Shown here one piece after another: positions 18,542 to 27,297 of a DNA stretch of 64,000 nucleotides. The notes beneath the pieces were generated by a model, which was given only the letters and a program-made list of their open reading frames with translations, had not been told where the DNA came from and searched no databases. Both the position numbers and the translations under genes were made by a program. Position 1 is the first letter of the stretch; every line of letters starts with the position of its first letter. This DNA is from Hyphomonas pacifica (GTDB lineage Bacteria; Pseudomonadota; Alphaproteobacteria; Caulobacterales; Hyphomonadaceae), in NCBI RefSeq assembly GCF_000682675.1, contig NZ_AWFA01000003.1:35295-99294 (forward strand), in the 5' to 3' direction.

Positions 18542-19375
18542 TCAGTCTATAGGCGATGCGAGCGTTTTGAGCGTGTCGCCTGCCAGCTTCGGCACAATGC
18601 GGTAGCGGGCCATTACAAAACAGTACACGGCAAATCCGCACAGGCCTGCGCCCGTCAGGGCCAGCAATGTGCGTCCAAAGGGCTGGGTTTCCAGTATCTG
18701 CAAGGCTTCCCCCAGTCCGGCGGCTTTGTCAGCATCGGCAGATATGCCTGCCCACAGGATCAGGCCGCCAACGATCAGTAGCACAAAGCCATGCGCGGCG
18801 AGGCCAAAGCGGACCGCTGGTTCCAGCATTTCGGCCATATCGGTACGGATAATGTCCTTTCGGTGTGCGGCGGCCCAGGATTTATAGAAAAGATAGATCG
18901 CGACAGACAGGGTCGTGATGCCTGCGGCGATGACCACAAGGCGGCCTATGGGGTGTTGCATCAGCGTCGCGCTCCAATTCTCTGCGCCGCTTCCTCCGCC
19001 GCCTGTGTCTTCTGAGCCCTTGATCAGGATAAGGATGGCTGAAATGCCGAGCGCAGCGTGCGTCAGGCCAGACATGATCTGCCCTAGACGGTTCGCGTAC
19101 CCCTCCGCATCATCGCCTTCATCTTCAAGGTCCATCACGCCATCTACCAGGCGCCAGAGCGTGTAGGAGAACAGCCCTGCTGCCGTAATGGCTAGCAGTA
19201 TGACCCCGAAAGGCTGGCGGATCATAAATTCAAGTGCTCCGGAGGTCCCCTCCGCCTCACCGCCATTGATGGCCGCAAACAAGGCAATGCCGCCGACAAT
19301 CAAATAGACAACCCCGCGCGCGCCATACCCTGCACGCATGAGCCATTCGAGGGCGGTATTGGCCGTGTGCTTCAT
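18542..19375 (-). CDS. DUF1206 integral membrane protein
   Basis: A 277-residue inner-membrane protein with about six transmembrane helices in three two-helix repeats. Each repeat begins with a similar glycine-rich motif: RAGYGARGVVYLIVGGIALF, LTHAALGISAILIL, and RFGLAAHGFVLLIVGGLILW. This internal repeat is the hallmark of DUF1206. Function is unknown. The ATG at 19375 has AAAGG upstream and gives a compact N-terminus; a start 60 bp earlier would add an uncharged leader without support. Confidence 0.85.
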   Translation of the reverse strand: MKHTANTALEWLMRAGYGARGVVYLIVGGIALFAAINGGEAEGTSGALEFMIRQPFGVILLAITAAGLFSYTLWRLVDGVMDLEDEGDDAEGYANRLGQIMSGLTHAALGISAILILIKGSEDTGGGGSGAENWSATLMQHPIGRLVVIAAGITTLSVAIYLFYKSWAAAHRKDIIRTDMAEMLEPAVRFGLAAHGFVLLIVGGLILWAGISADADKAAGLGEALQILETQPFGRTLLALTGAGLCGFAVYCFVMARYRIVPKLAGDTLKTLASPID

Positions 19376-19512
19376 GTGCTGCCTTTCAAGGGTGTGGCAA
19401 ATCAATTCGCAGCTTGGGTATAGGTTCCGAAACATGCCGCTGGCGGTTGCGATGAGCGGGGCAAGTGCTTAATGTCCGCCGCGTTCCTCCACTCCAGAAA
19501 CGGATCGCACAC

Positions 19513-20706
19513 ATGTCTCAATTCTCCACTCTTTCGGCTTTGCCGCCAGACGCTTTGCTGGGCCTGATGGCCGCCTATCGTGTAGATCCGCGCGATGAGA
19601 AGTTTGATCTGGGTGTGGGGGTCTACAGGAACGAGGCTGGTCAAACGCCTGTCATGTCCGCCGTGGCCAAGGCAGAGGAGAAAATTCTTAAGTCTCAGAC
19701 CACGAAAGTGTATGAAGGCCCGCGCGGGAATACGGACTATTGCGCCGCCATCGAGAATTTTGTGTTCGGCAAAGGCTCCGCCGCCATCAAGGAAGGCCGT
19801 ACCCTGTCATTTACCGCGCCGGGCGGCTGTGGCGCATTATTCCTTGGGACGGGGCTGATGAAGCGGATGGGTGTGAAGAACGTCTGGGTCTCGAACCCGA
19901 CCTGGCCAAACCATCCGAACGTCGTGAAGTTCACGGGCCTGGATGTGCGCGAGTATGCTTATGCCGATCCGGAAACCGGAGAGCTGGACCTTGATGCCAT
20001 GCTCGCAGACATCGCCAAGGCAGAGCGCGGTGATGGCCTGATCATTCAGGGACCCTGCCACAATCCCACCGGTATTGACCTGACCGTTGAAGACTGGTGC
20101 AACGTGGGCGCGCTGGTGAAGGAACGTGGCCTGATTGCCATGCTGGATGTTGCCTATCACGGCTTTGCCAATGGTCTGGATGAGGATGTTGCCGGTGTGC
20201 GCGCCTTCATCGAGACGGCAGGTGAGGCGCTGATCGCTTATTCCTGCTCTAAGAATTTTGGCCTGTACCGAGAACGCGCGGGTTGCTTTATGGCCATTGG
20301 GAACTCTGCCGAAGGCATCGCCGCCGCCGCAACACATGTCGCCTCTCTGGCGCGGGCCAGCTACTCCATGCCGCCAGCCCATGGTGCCGCCATCGTTGCG
20401 ACCATTCTGGGTGATGCAGAACTTCGCGCCGAATGGGAAGCAGAACTCACTCAGATGCGTGAACGGATGATTTCGCTACGAAAATCCCTGGCAGAGCAAC
20501 TGGTCAGCAAGACGGGCTCCAATCGTCTGGGCGCTGTGGCGCATCAGAACGGCATGTTCAGCCAGCTGCCGCTGTCAAAGGATGCGATCACGGCCATGCG
20601 TGAAAAGAGCGGTCTCTACATGCCTAATTCCGGGCGCATCAATATTGCGGGCCTAAGCATGAAAGACATTCCCGCTATCGCAGAGATTATTGCGAAGGAC
20701 GCCTAA
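19513..20706 (+). CDS. Aromatic/aspartate aminotransferase (class I)
   Basis: PLP-dependent aminotransferase of the AspC/TyrB type, 397 residues. The Schiff-base lysine is in SCSKNFGLYRERAG, and the conserved YEGPRGNTDY, GPCHNPTG and YHGFANGLDED segments are all present. TyrB-like activity on tyrosine or phenylalanine would feed 4-hydroxyphenylpyruvate to the nearby hppD operon, but aspartate aminotransferase activity is equally possible from sequence. Its TAA overlaps the TAG of the convergent thioesterase gene. Confidence 0.9.
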   Translation: MSQFSTLSALPPDALLGLMAAYRVDPRDEKFDLGVGVYRNEAGQTPVMSAVAKAEEKILKSQTTKVYEGPRGNTDYCAAIENFVFGKGSAAIKEGRTLSFTAPGGCGALFLGTGLMKRMGVKNVWVSNPTWPNHPNVVKFTGLDVREYAYADPETGELDLDAMLADIAKAERGDGLIIQGPCHNPTGIDLTVEDWCNVGALVKERGLIAMLDVAYHGFANGLDEDVAGVRAFIETAGEALIAYSCSKNFGLYRERAGCFMAIGNSAEGIAAAATHVASLARASYSMPPAHGAAIVATILGDAELRAEWEAELTQMRERMISLRKSLAEQLVSKTGSNRLGAVAHQNGMFSQLPLSKDAITAMREKSGLYMPNSGRINIAGLSMKDIPAIAEIIAKDA

Positions 20707-21626
20707 ACCGCCAATCCTGGAGGAGCGATCTCTGTCAGCTCCTCCACCATTTCCAGCGGGGCAGGGATCGCCTTGCGGGCGTCGAGGTCCAGCGTAATGG
20801 CCGTTACCTGCATCGTCGCCCATGGTTTTCCTGTGGTCGGGTCCATCATCCAGTGGATCAGAGCGTGTGTCTTTCCAGATGCTCCGCCAAAGGAGGAATA
20901 GATCTCATAGAGGTCTCCCGCCATCGGCATCGCGTGATAGCGGATGCGGTATTCCAGAACAGCTGCGCCCATGCGGCGGTCTCCCGCCGATTCCGCCACG
21001 CGCTTGCGCCAGTCGAACAACAAGTTCGGCACGGAGTCTGATGTGCGCCCGATCATCCAGTAGGGATACATCCACCCATGGACGTCCAGATGCTGGTGCG
21101 GCACCGCGCCTCTGCCGATCATGGGCGCTCCGCACGATTTTACCTTGTCCAATGTAATCTTTTCAACGGGCAGGCCCGGTTGCGAAAGATCGACAGAGCG
21201 CGGGGCAGATTCTTCCGGTGCTGTGCCCATATGCTCTGCGAACGCTTCACGGGTGCGGCTGCTCCACGCAAAAGGTTCGCGCGCCGTCGTATCTATATGC
21301 GCAACGCGCGTACGCATGGCGGCTGCCAGTCCGCCGTCGGAATGGCGCAACTCCTGATACACTAAGGCGTCCGTTTCCCCGGTTTCCAAAAGGCAACCCT
21401 TCATGCTGAGCGGACGACCTGGTAGCACTTCACGAATAAAGCGAATATGCTGGTCAACTGGTACAATTGTGGAAGGGGAGTCCTTCCGAAAGGCGTGGGC
21501 CATATTCAGGTTGACTGAAAATGCGGCGAGGCCTTCCATCTGTTTTTCCAGATAGACCCGCACATTCATGTGCCCCATCTCGTCGCAATCCCATTGATTG
21601 CAGCTACCCATCCATAAAGTGATCAC
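20703..21626 (-). CDS. Acyl-CoA/acyl-ACP thioesterase family protein (tandem hotdog)
   Basis: A 307-residue protein with two hotdog domains. The N-terminal one has the WDCDEMGHMNVRVYLE motif, where Asp and His-Met-Asn mark 4-hydroxybenzoyl-CoA thioesterase-like proteins. The second has LDVHGWMYPYWMIGRTSD and a later EYRIRYHAMPMAGD segment. It probably hydrolyses an acyl thioester, chain length unknown. The likely start is GTG at 21626, whose GTGA overlaps the zur stop and suggests translational coupling; an ATG at 21611 is the alternative. Confidence 0.78.
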   Translation of the reverse strand: MITLWMGSCNQWDCDEMGHMNVRVYLEKQMEGLAAFSVNLNMAHAFRKDSPSTIVPVDQHIRFIREVLPGRPLSMKGCLLETGETDALVYQELRHSDGGLAAAMRTRVAHIDTTAREPFAWSSRTREAFAEHMGTAPEESAPRSVDLSQPGLPVEKITLDKVKSCGAPMIGRGAVPHQHLDVHGWMYPYWMIGRTSDSVPNLLFDWRKRVAESAGDRRMGAAVLEYRIRYHAMPMAGDLYEIYSSFGGASGKTHALIHWMMDPTTGKPWATMQVTAITLDLDARKAIPAPLEMVEELTEIAPPGLAV

Positions 21627-22102
21627 GCGGCGCAGTCCCGGCAAATGCCGCGTACTTCGACGACGGCGCGGTTCATGTGAAAGCCTGCCGCATCCGTTTC
21701 AGCTCGCAGGGCTTCGCTTGTTGCGGTGGCATGCAGCTCTTCAGCGGCATTGCACTTGTCGCAGATCAGGAATACTGCCGAGTGGCTGTGGCTGGCATGG
21801 CCGCAGGCAACATAGGCGTTGAGGCTCTCGATCTTGTGGGCAAGGCCGGTATCCTGCAGGAAATCTAGGGCGCGATATATGGTCGGTGGCTTCGCCGAGC
21901 CTTCCCCGTCCAGATTGGCCAGCAGGTCATACGCCTTGGCTGGCTCTTCACTTTCCAGCAGCAGACGCAACACCTTGCGTCGAATGCGGGTCATGCGCTG
22001 GCCCTGACGAGCCACAAGGGCTTCGGCCTCCAGCAGGAATGCGTCGACATCCTGCGGGCTGCAGGGCGTATTGGCATGAATATCTTCGTGCGCGTGCGTC
22101 AT
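21623..22102 (-). CDS. zur: Fur-family regulator, probably Zur
   Basis: A 159-residue Fur-family metalloregulator. The DNA-recognition helix region AKPPTIYRALDFLQDTGLAHKIESLNAYVAC is closer to Zur than to Fur or PerR, and two CxxC pairs (ICDKC and ICRDC) form the structural zinc site. The histidine-rich segment GHASHSHSAVFL fits the regulatory metal site. It would repress zinc uptake genes when zinc is plentiful; no such transporter is in the window. It is followed by a coupled thioesterase gene. Confidence 0.8.
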   Translation of the reverse strand: MTHAHEDIHANTPCSPQDVDAFLLEAEALVARQGQRMTRIRRKVLRLLLESEEPAKAYDLLANLDGEGSAKPPTIYRALDFLQDTGLAHKIESLNAYVACGHASHSHSAVFLICDKCNAAEELHATATSEALRAETDAAGFHMNRAVVEVRGICRDCAA

Positions 22103-22145
22103 CTCCCCAATGTCGTGCGTTTCGTGCCGGATGTGAAGACCTGTC

Positions 22146-22163
22146 CCCAGCTTTACAGCTGGG
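22146..22163. other. Short hairpin between zur and a MarR gene
   Basis: CCCAGCT and AGCTGGG arms enclose the tetraloop TTAC in the 128-bp divergent gap. There is no T-run after it, so it is more likely an operator or a 5'-leader hairpin than a terminator. Confidence 0.4.
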
Positions 22164-22230
22164 ACCCCTAGACGGCCCCCGCAAATCAGCTGAGATTCTC
22201 CAACAAAGCGAAGAAAACAAGGGTAGAGCC

Positions 22231-22623
22231 ATGGGAATGTCTGAGCGTGAGGGTTTGGAATTGTGGCGCCGCGCTGTAACGGCGTCTGTTCGCTCTGATG
22301 CGCCAGACCTGACGGCCCGGCAGCAGGCCATTCTCATGACGATTGCCCTCACGCCTGGCCCGCACACGGTGCGGGGGCTTGCAGAGCATCTCAATATTGC
22401 AAAACCGGCCGTGACGCGCGCCCTGGATGCCTTGTCGCGACTGGACTTCATTCGCCGCATCAAGGATGACAGTGATCTGCGCAATATCTTCATTGAGCGC
22501 ACACCTGCCGGAATGAGCTATCTGCGGGCCTTTTCCGGCCTTGTTCTTGCCGCAGCTTCCGGCAAGGATGACTCTGAACTGGCGCCGAAGAAGGCGAGCG
22601 GAAAGTCCACTGCCGCTGCCTAG
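22231..22623 (+). CDS. MarR-family winged-helix regulator
   Basis: A 130-residue winged-helix DNA-binding protein. The segment TPGPHTVRGLAEHLNIAKPAVTRALDALSRLDFIRR is the MarR-type helix-turn-helix and RIKDDSDLRNIFIERT the wing. It is shorter than most MarR proteins and ends in a Lys/Ala/Ser-rich tail. It begins 25 bp before an NlpC/P60 gene, with which it probably forms an operon. Its effector and targets cannot be inferred. Confidence 0.8.
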   Translation: MGMSEREGLELWRRAVTASVRSDAPDLTARQQAILMTIALTPGPHTVRGLAEHLNIAKPAVTRALDALSRLDFIRRIKDDSDLRNIFIERTPAGMSYLRAFSGLVLAAASGKDDSELAPKKASGKSTAAA

Positions 22624-22647
22624 AGGTGCCGCAAGGCGAGGCTCGGT

Positions 22648-23490
22648 ATGCCGGAATTTGATGATAAGAGACTGAAGCTTCCTGAGGGCGAGCTTGAGAC
22701 GTGTCAGGTGACGGCCGCCGTTGCGAACATATATGAAGGCCCCGATCCGGCGGCCCGTCTGTACACGCAGGCTCTGCATGGTGAGTTTGTGTATGTTGAT
22801 CAACGTCGGGATGGCTTTGCGCGTGTTCAGTGCCAGCGGGATCGTTATGTCGGCTGGGCGCTTCTGGACGGACTTTCCGAAACCGTGTTTGAGCCATCCC
22901 ACAAGATTTGCTCGCGCTTGGCCCATGCGTATTCAAACCCGGATTTGAAGTCCCCGCCGAAAGCCCTGCTTAGCCTCGGTGCGCGCTTGACCATCAGCGG
23001 ACGGGAAGGGGATTGGCTTCATGCAGATCGTGCCGGATGGGTGCACAAGCGCCATGTAGCAGCGCTGACAGATATGGAGAGCGATCCGGCCGCGATTGCA
23101 GAGCGGTTCCTTGGTACGCCATATCTCTGGGGCGGGCGTCAGAGTGTGGGCATGGATTGCACGGGGCTGACGCAGCAGGCCTATGAGGCAGTGGGCGTGC
23201 TGTTGCCGCGTGACAGCGACATGCAATACGCATGGACTGGAAGGGATATTCCTGAGTGGCGAGAGCCTGGTGCCCTGCGGCGGGGCGATCTCGTCTTCTG
23301 GAAGGGCCATGTCGGCATCATGACCGATGCCGAGCACATCCTGCATGCCAATGCCTGGCATATGGCGGTCGCAGTGGAGCCACTAAAGGGCGCGATCACC
23401 CGGATCGCAAACTATTACGCCGAGCCCATAGGGGCCCGGCGCATAGATGTTTCGTCTGAAAGAAGGACGGAGCCGGCCTGGAAGGCCTGA
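22648..23490 (+). CDS. NlpC/P60 family peptidase with SH3 domains
   Basis: A 280-residue cell-wall-type cysteine peptidase. The N-terminal half holds two bacterial SH3-like segments (about 15-75 and 80-140), the C-terminal half an NlpC/P60 domain. The catalytic cysteine is in SVGMDCTGLTQQAY, and the histidine in GHVGIMTD, with a further HILHANAWH segment. NlpC/P60 enzymes usually cut D-glutamyl-diamino acid bonds in peptidoglycan peptides. No signal peptide is visible, so it probably acts on recycled muropeptides in the cytoplasm, as YkfC-like enzymes do. Confidence 0.88.
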   Translation: MPEFDDKRLKLPEGELETCQVTAAVANIYEGPDPAARLYTQALHGEFVYVDQRRDGFARVQCQRDRYVGWALLDGLSETVFEPSHKICSRLAHAYSNPDLKSPPKALLSLGARLTISGREGDWLHADRAGWVHKRHVAALTDMESDPAAIAERFLGTPYLWGGRQSVGMDCTGLTQQAYEAVGVLLPRDSDMQYAWTGRDIPEWREPGALRRGDLVFWKGHVGIMTDAEHILHANAWHMAVAVEPLKGAITRIANYYAEPIGARRIDVSSERRTEPAWKA

Positions 23491-23506
23491 TCCCGCGCCG
23501 CCAGGC

Positions 23507-24334
23507 TTACTCGCCCTCTTCTTCCGTCGGTGTCGGGGCTTCTTCTTCAAAAGCCTCTTCAGCTGTGGCGTCTGCCGCGTCGGCATCTTCCTCGACCGCT
23601 TCGCTTACCGTTTCGTCAGCGGGGGCTGTAGCTTCTTCGGTCGTTGCGGCATCACCCTCTGTTGCTTCTGCAGGTGCAGCGCCTTCTTCCGTGGTGGCTT
23701 CTTCGCCCTCTACGGCTTCGTCACTGCCTTCTTCAGCAGCCGGCAGCGGCTCAGGGAAGGGCGGCGGGTTTTCCGTGTTGGAGGCAAGGTATGCGATCAC
23801 ATTGATGCGGTCAGCATCACGGCGCAGACCAGCAAACGACATTGAGGTGCCGCGGGCATAAGAGCCCGGATTGGTCAGCCACTCATTGAGGTTTTCATAG
23901 CTCCATGTGCCTTCCATGCCGGAAAGCGCAGCGGAATAGTTGAAGCCTGCATGGTGGGCTTTGTCGGCACCGACAACATTGTGAAGGTTCGGGCCTGTCC
24001 CGTTGGAACCGCCAGCTTCAATCGTGTGGCAGGTGGTACATTGGCCTTTGAAGGTACGCTCGCCGCGGGAAACGTCTGCATTGGCAAGCAGGAGACCGAG
24101 GTCGAAGACCTCTTCTGCCTCACCACCGGCGCTGCCCGAATCGGCAATATCGACGCAGTAGGCGAACTTGGCGCACATCTGCTCCGACATGGAGGTAGCT
24201 TCAGCGTGTTCTTCACCATGGCCGCCTTCGCTTCCATGGCTGAATACGACATTCGACAGTTCGTGCAGTGCGAACAGGCCGAGGGCGGTGGCCAGCAGCG
24301 CACCGAAAATCTTATTGAGACCGAGTTCTCCCAT
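23507..24334 (-). CDS. Membrane-anchored cytochrome c with acidic tail
   Basis: A 275-residue c-type cytochrome of the CycM/c552 type. An N-terminal hydrophobic segment (about 8-26) anchors it facing the periplasm. The heme motif is CTTCH in GQCTTCHTIEAG, and the distal methionine is in GTSMSFAGL. It likely shuttles electrons from the bc1 complex to a terminal oxidase. The last roughly 80 residues are an unusual low-complexity Ala/Glu/Thr tail, which would be strongly negative and flexible; this is absent from typical CycM proteins. Confidence 0.88.
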   Translation of the reverse strand: MGELGLNKIFGALLATALGLFALHELSNVVFSHGSEGGHGEEHAEATSMSEQMCAKFAYCVDIADSGSAGGEAEEVFDLGLLLANADVSRGERTFKGQCTTCHTIEAGGSNGTGPNLHNVVGADKAHHAGFNYSAALSGMEGTWSYENLNEWLTNPGSYARGTSMSFAGLRRDADRINVIAYLASNTENPPPFPEPLPAAEEGSDEAVEGEEATTEEGAAPAEATEGDAATTEEATAPADETVSEAVEEDADAADATAEEAFEEEAPTPTEEEGE

Positions 24335-24494
24335 GGGGGTTCTTCCTTCGAATCTGTCTGGTCATAACGTCTTGGCGCGCGCCTTTTGGCACGCTAACGG
24401 GTTACGCACAATATAAACGCTGCGAGATTGAGGCGCTTCCCCCTATCGTCGCGGCGATCCGACGCACACAAAACCACCGAAAGGAGCGCGTCAA

Positions 24495-25331
24495 ATGACG
24501 GGCAAGATCGCATATCAGGGCGAACCTGGTGCAAATTCGCACATTGCGTGCAATGAGGCCTATCCGCATCTGGAGCCTCTTCCTTGCCGGACGTTTGAGG
24601 ATTGTTTTGCGGCGGTTGAGCGTGGTGACGCTGATCTGGCGATGATTCCGGTGGAAAACACGATTGCTGGTCGGGTAGGGGACATCCACTATCTGTTACC
24701 AAGCACACAATTGCAGATCGTTGCGGAATACTACCTGCCGATTCGATTCCAGTTGATGGCACTTCCGGGCACGAAGCTGGCGGCTGTCAAAAAGGCCCGC
24801 TCGCACATTATGGGGCTTGGCCAGTGCCGCAATTTCCTGCGCGAGCATGGCATTGAAGGCGTAACGTCGGCTGATACAGCAGGCGCCGCGCGTGAAGTGG
24901 CAGAGCTGGGGGATTCCACACTTGCGGCGATTGCGCCGCGACTGGCAGCGGATGTCTATGGCCTGGAAATCCTGGCCGAGGACATTGAGGACGCAACCCA
25001 CAATACAACGCGCTTCATTATCATGTCGCGCGAGCAGGCCGAGATCGAGGCAGGGGACGGCCCGGCCAAGACGGCATTCCTGTTTGAAGTGCGCAACATT
25101 CCGGCAGCACTTTATAAAGTGCTCGGCGGCTTTGCGACGAATGGCATCAACATGACCAAGCTGGAGAGCTATCTGATCGGCGGGTCTTTCGTCTCGACAC
25201 AATTCTATGCCGAAATTTCCGGGCATCCGGACGAACGCCACGTTCAGCTCGCCTTGGAGGAACTGGGCTTCTTCTCGCAGTCCCTGAAAATCCTCGGCGT
25301 GTTCCCGACTTCGGAATACGTGCTGGTCTAG
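24495..25331 (+). CDS. pheA: Prephenate dehydratase
   Basis: Monofunctional prephenate dehydratase (278 residues), making phenylpyruvate for phenylalanine synthesis. It begins with KIAYQGEPGANSH, and the catalytic Thr-Arg-Phe is in HNTTRFIIM. A C-terminal ACT domain (about residues 195-275) with ESYLIGGSF should bind phenylalanine for feedback inhibition. AAGGAG lies 9 bases before the ATG. The stop TAG overlaps that of the convergent LysR gene within CTAG. Confidence 0.95.
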   Translation: MTGKIAYQGEPGANSHIACNEAYPHLEPLPCRTFEDCFAAVERGDADLAMIPVENTIAGRVGDIHYLLPSTQLQIVAEYYLPIRFQLMALPGTKLAAVKKARSHIMGLGQCRNFLREHGIEGVTSADTAGAAREVAELGDSTLAAIAPRLAADVYGLEILAEDIEDATHNTTRFIIMSREQAEIEAGDGPAKTAFLFEVRNIPAALYKVLGGFATNGINMTKLESYLIGGSFVSTQFYAEISGHPDERHVQLALEELGFFSQSLKILGVFPTSEYVLV

Positions 25332-26221
25332 CAGCGATTCATGGAGGCCTTCAGGGCGTCCGCGATGTGATCGGCGAAAAGTTTCGTCTTTCCGCGCAGG
25401 CGTCCGGAGGTCCATACGCAATTCACGGGAAGGTTTTCAGTCGTCCAGTCTGGCAAAACTGCCTGCAGGCGGCCTTCCGTGACGCAATTGGCAACCAGCC
25501 ATTTGGGCCCCAGCAAGATGCCAAGGCCTGCTTCGGCCGCCTGCACGAGATTGTCTCCGCCTGACGCGATGAAGCGGCCTTCCAACCTGGCTGTGACTGT
25601 TTCGCCTTCTTTTGTGAGATACCAGTCTGGATGGCGCGCCTTGCGGAAATGTACAGCGCTATGGTGTTCCAGGTCTGCGGGCGTCTTGGGCGTTCCCATG
25701 CGGGCCAGATAATCTGGCGAGGCCCAAAGCGCCTGGGGCGAGTCGGCCAGTTTGCGCATCATCAGTCGGGAATCGTCCAGATGCCCGAACCTGAATGCCA
25801 GATCGACGCCTTCCTCGACCAGGTCTGTAAAGGAATCATCCGAGATTACATCGAAGCGAATGCGGGGATACTTGTCTGCGAATTCAGGAATAGCAGGAAT
25901 GATGATACGGCGCGCAAAGGAATTCGAGCATGAGATGCGGAGCAGGCCAACAGGTTCATGCTCCAGACCGCGCACCTCTGCCTCAGCCTGCTCATAGTCG
26001 GCAATCAAATCCACGGCGCGCTTGTAAAAGCGCTCACCTGCCTCGGTCAGGCTGAGGGCGCGCGTAGTTCGCTGGAACAGGACGGCGTCCAATTGAGCTT
26101 CCAGATCCTGTATTCTGCGCGAGACGGTGGGTTGGCCCACGTCCAGAGCAACCGCTGCTTTTGAAAAGCTGCCGGATTCCGCCACACGAACGAAGAGGCG
26201 CATTGCATCTATCCGGTCCAT
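25328..26221 (-). CDS. LysR-family transcriptional regulator
   Basis: A 297-residue LysR-type regulator. The N-terminal winged helix is MRLFVRVAESGSFSKAAVALDVGQPTVSRRIQDLE, followed by a linker helix and a periplasmic-binding-protein-like effector domain (about 90-295). The ATG at 26221 follows GGGAG by five bases, and a longer frame to 26422 would overlap the divergent YHS gene without a start signal. It is 199 bp from the divergent YHS-domain gene, which is a possible target. The effector is unknown. Confidence 0.9.
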   Translation of the reverse strand: MDRIDAMRLFVRVAESGSFSKAAVALDVGQPTVSRRIQDLEAQLDAVLFQRTTRALSLTEAGERFYKRAVDLIADYEQAEAEVRGLEHEPVGLLRISCSNSFARRIIIPAIPEFADKYPRIRFDVISDDSFTDLVEEGVDLAFRFGHLDDSRLMMRKLADSPQALWASPDYLARMGTPKTPADLEHHSAVHFRKARHPDWYLTKEGETVTARLEGRFIASGGDNLVQAAEAGLGILLGPKWLVANCVTEGRLQAVLPDWTTENLPVNCVWTSGRLRGKTKLFADHIADALKASMNRC

Positions 26222-26420
26222 CATCACTCCCGCTTCCAGTGGGGTGCAGCCTAGACGGATAAGCGCGATTCCGCGAGGGGCTTGATGCTCTCTATGGGCG
26301 GGCGTGTCTTCACGCAAATGTGGGCCACGCTTACACGGGCTTGCTTTGTCATAAGAGCGGGCGTGTGGGAGGCTGTACCCCGTCTGGCCATAAGGGCTGC
26401 CCTCCTGAAAGGAACACTCC

Positions 26421-26879
26421 ATGAAGCTTCATAGCATGTTGGTTACAGCCCTGTTGGCATCAGCGCCAGTTCTAATGGTGGCACCTGCTGCAAGGGCAGA
26501 GCCCCCGGTCTATACGGGACTCTTCTCCGATACGGCGCTGCAGGGGTATGATCCTGTCGCCTATTTTACCGATGGAAAGCCCGTAAAGGGATCAGATGAG
26601 TACACGACTGAATATATGGGGGCCGAGTTCAAATTCAGCAGCGCGTCGCATCGTGAGACCTTCCTGGCTGATCCGGAACGCTATGTGCCGCAATATGGCG
26701 GGTACTGCGCATGGGCGATGGCTGATGGCAAACATGCCAAGGGAGACGCGCGGTTCTGGAAGATTGTCGATGGCAAACTCTATCTGAACTATAATTCTGC
26801 CATCCAGAAGAAGTGGGGAGCGGGTGAGGTGGCCTTCATTGAGCGCGCAGACCAGGCGTGGCGCGATATTAACCAATAA
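26421..26879 (+). CDS. Secreted YHS domain-containing protein
   Basis: A 152-residue exported protein with an N-terminal signal peptide (hydrophobic core about 8-24, probable cleavage after ARA) and one YHS domain. The domain is seen in LQGYDPVAYFTDGKPVKG, YMGAEFKFSSASHRETF and PQYGGYCAWAM. YHS domains are small metal-associated modules; isolated exported YHS proteins are common in Alphaproteobacteria with unproven function. It has its own promoter region opposite the LysR gene. Confidence 0.85.
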   Translation: MKLHSMLVTALLASAPVLMVAPAARAEPPVYTGLFSDTALQGYDPVAYFTDGKPVKGSDEYTTEYMGAEFKFSSASHRETFLADPERYVPQYGGYCAWAMADGKHAKGDARFWKIVDGKLYLNYNSAIQKKWGAGEVAFIERADQAWRDINQ

Positions 26880-27297
26880 GTCGCTGCGCCATATTTATTA
26901 ATTTCCAGGCGGAGGATGATGTCCGCGTGGCTTCAGTCTCTGGCATGCATTATGCCAGGAAATTCAATACTTTGAAAGCTGACGAAGTTACCACTAAGCG
27001 CGACGCTTTGTTTGGGGCGGGTAAACAGACCGCAGGGAACTTCGCCACATTCCTGATGTATTCTGTATGCTGGATACTTCAGGAAGTGAAACCTCCTGGA
27101 TAAATGGGCGCCCATACTGCTTGCTCTCTCTGGGGGGGGGGCTTCTTTGTTGTAGTGATTATTATCAGCCTAAGGATGAGCAATCGCTATTGGAGGGTGC
27201 TGCCTTAAAAGGATGTCATGACGTGCATTTAACTACCGTCCGGCTGATGCGCTGTCCTAGGAGTGAAGGCTTCTTCAACTGCCGAAAAGGTGATTTT
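26880..27297. other. Intergenic region with a ten-G tract
   Basis: A 418-bp stretch between the YHS and outer-membrane genes with no convincing gene. It contains a run of ten G at 27132-27141, a small hairpin around GGCATGCATTATGCC (about 26942-26957), and AT-rich patches that could hold the promoter of the downstream barrel gene. The frame of the downstream gene stays open back to 27067 but lacks a ribosome-binding site there. Confidence 0.6.

Noticed and set aside
26916..26978. A tiny ORF after the YHS gene beginning at the ATGATG following GGAGG
   Set aside because: About 20 residues only, with no spacing between the GGAGG and the start codon.
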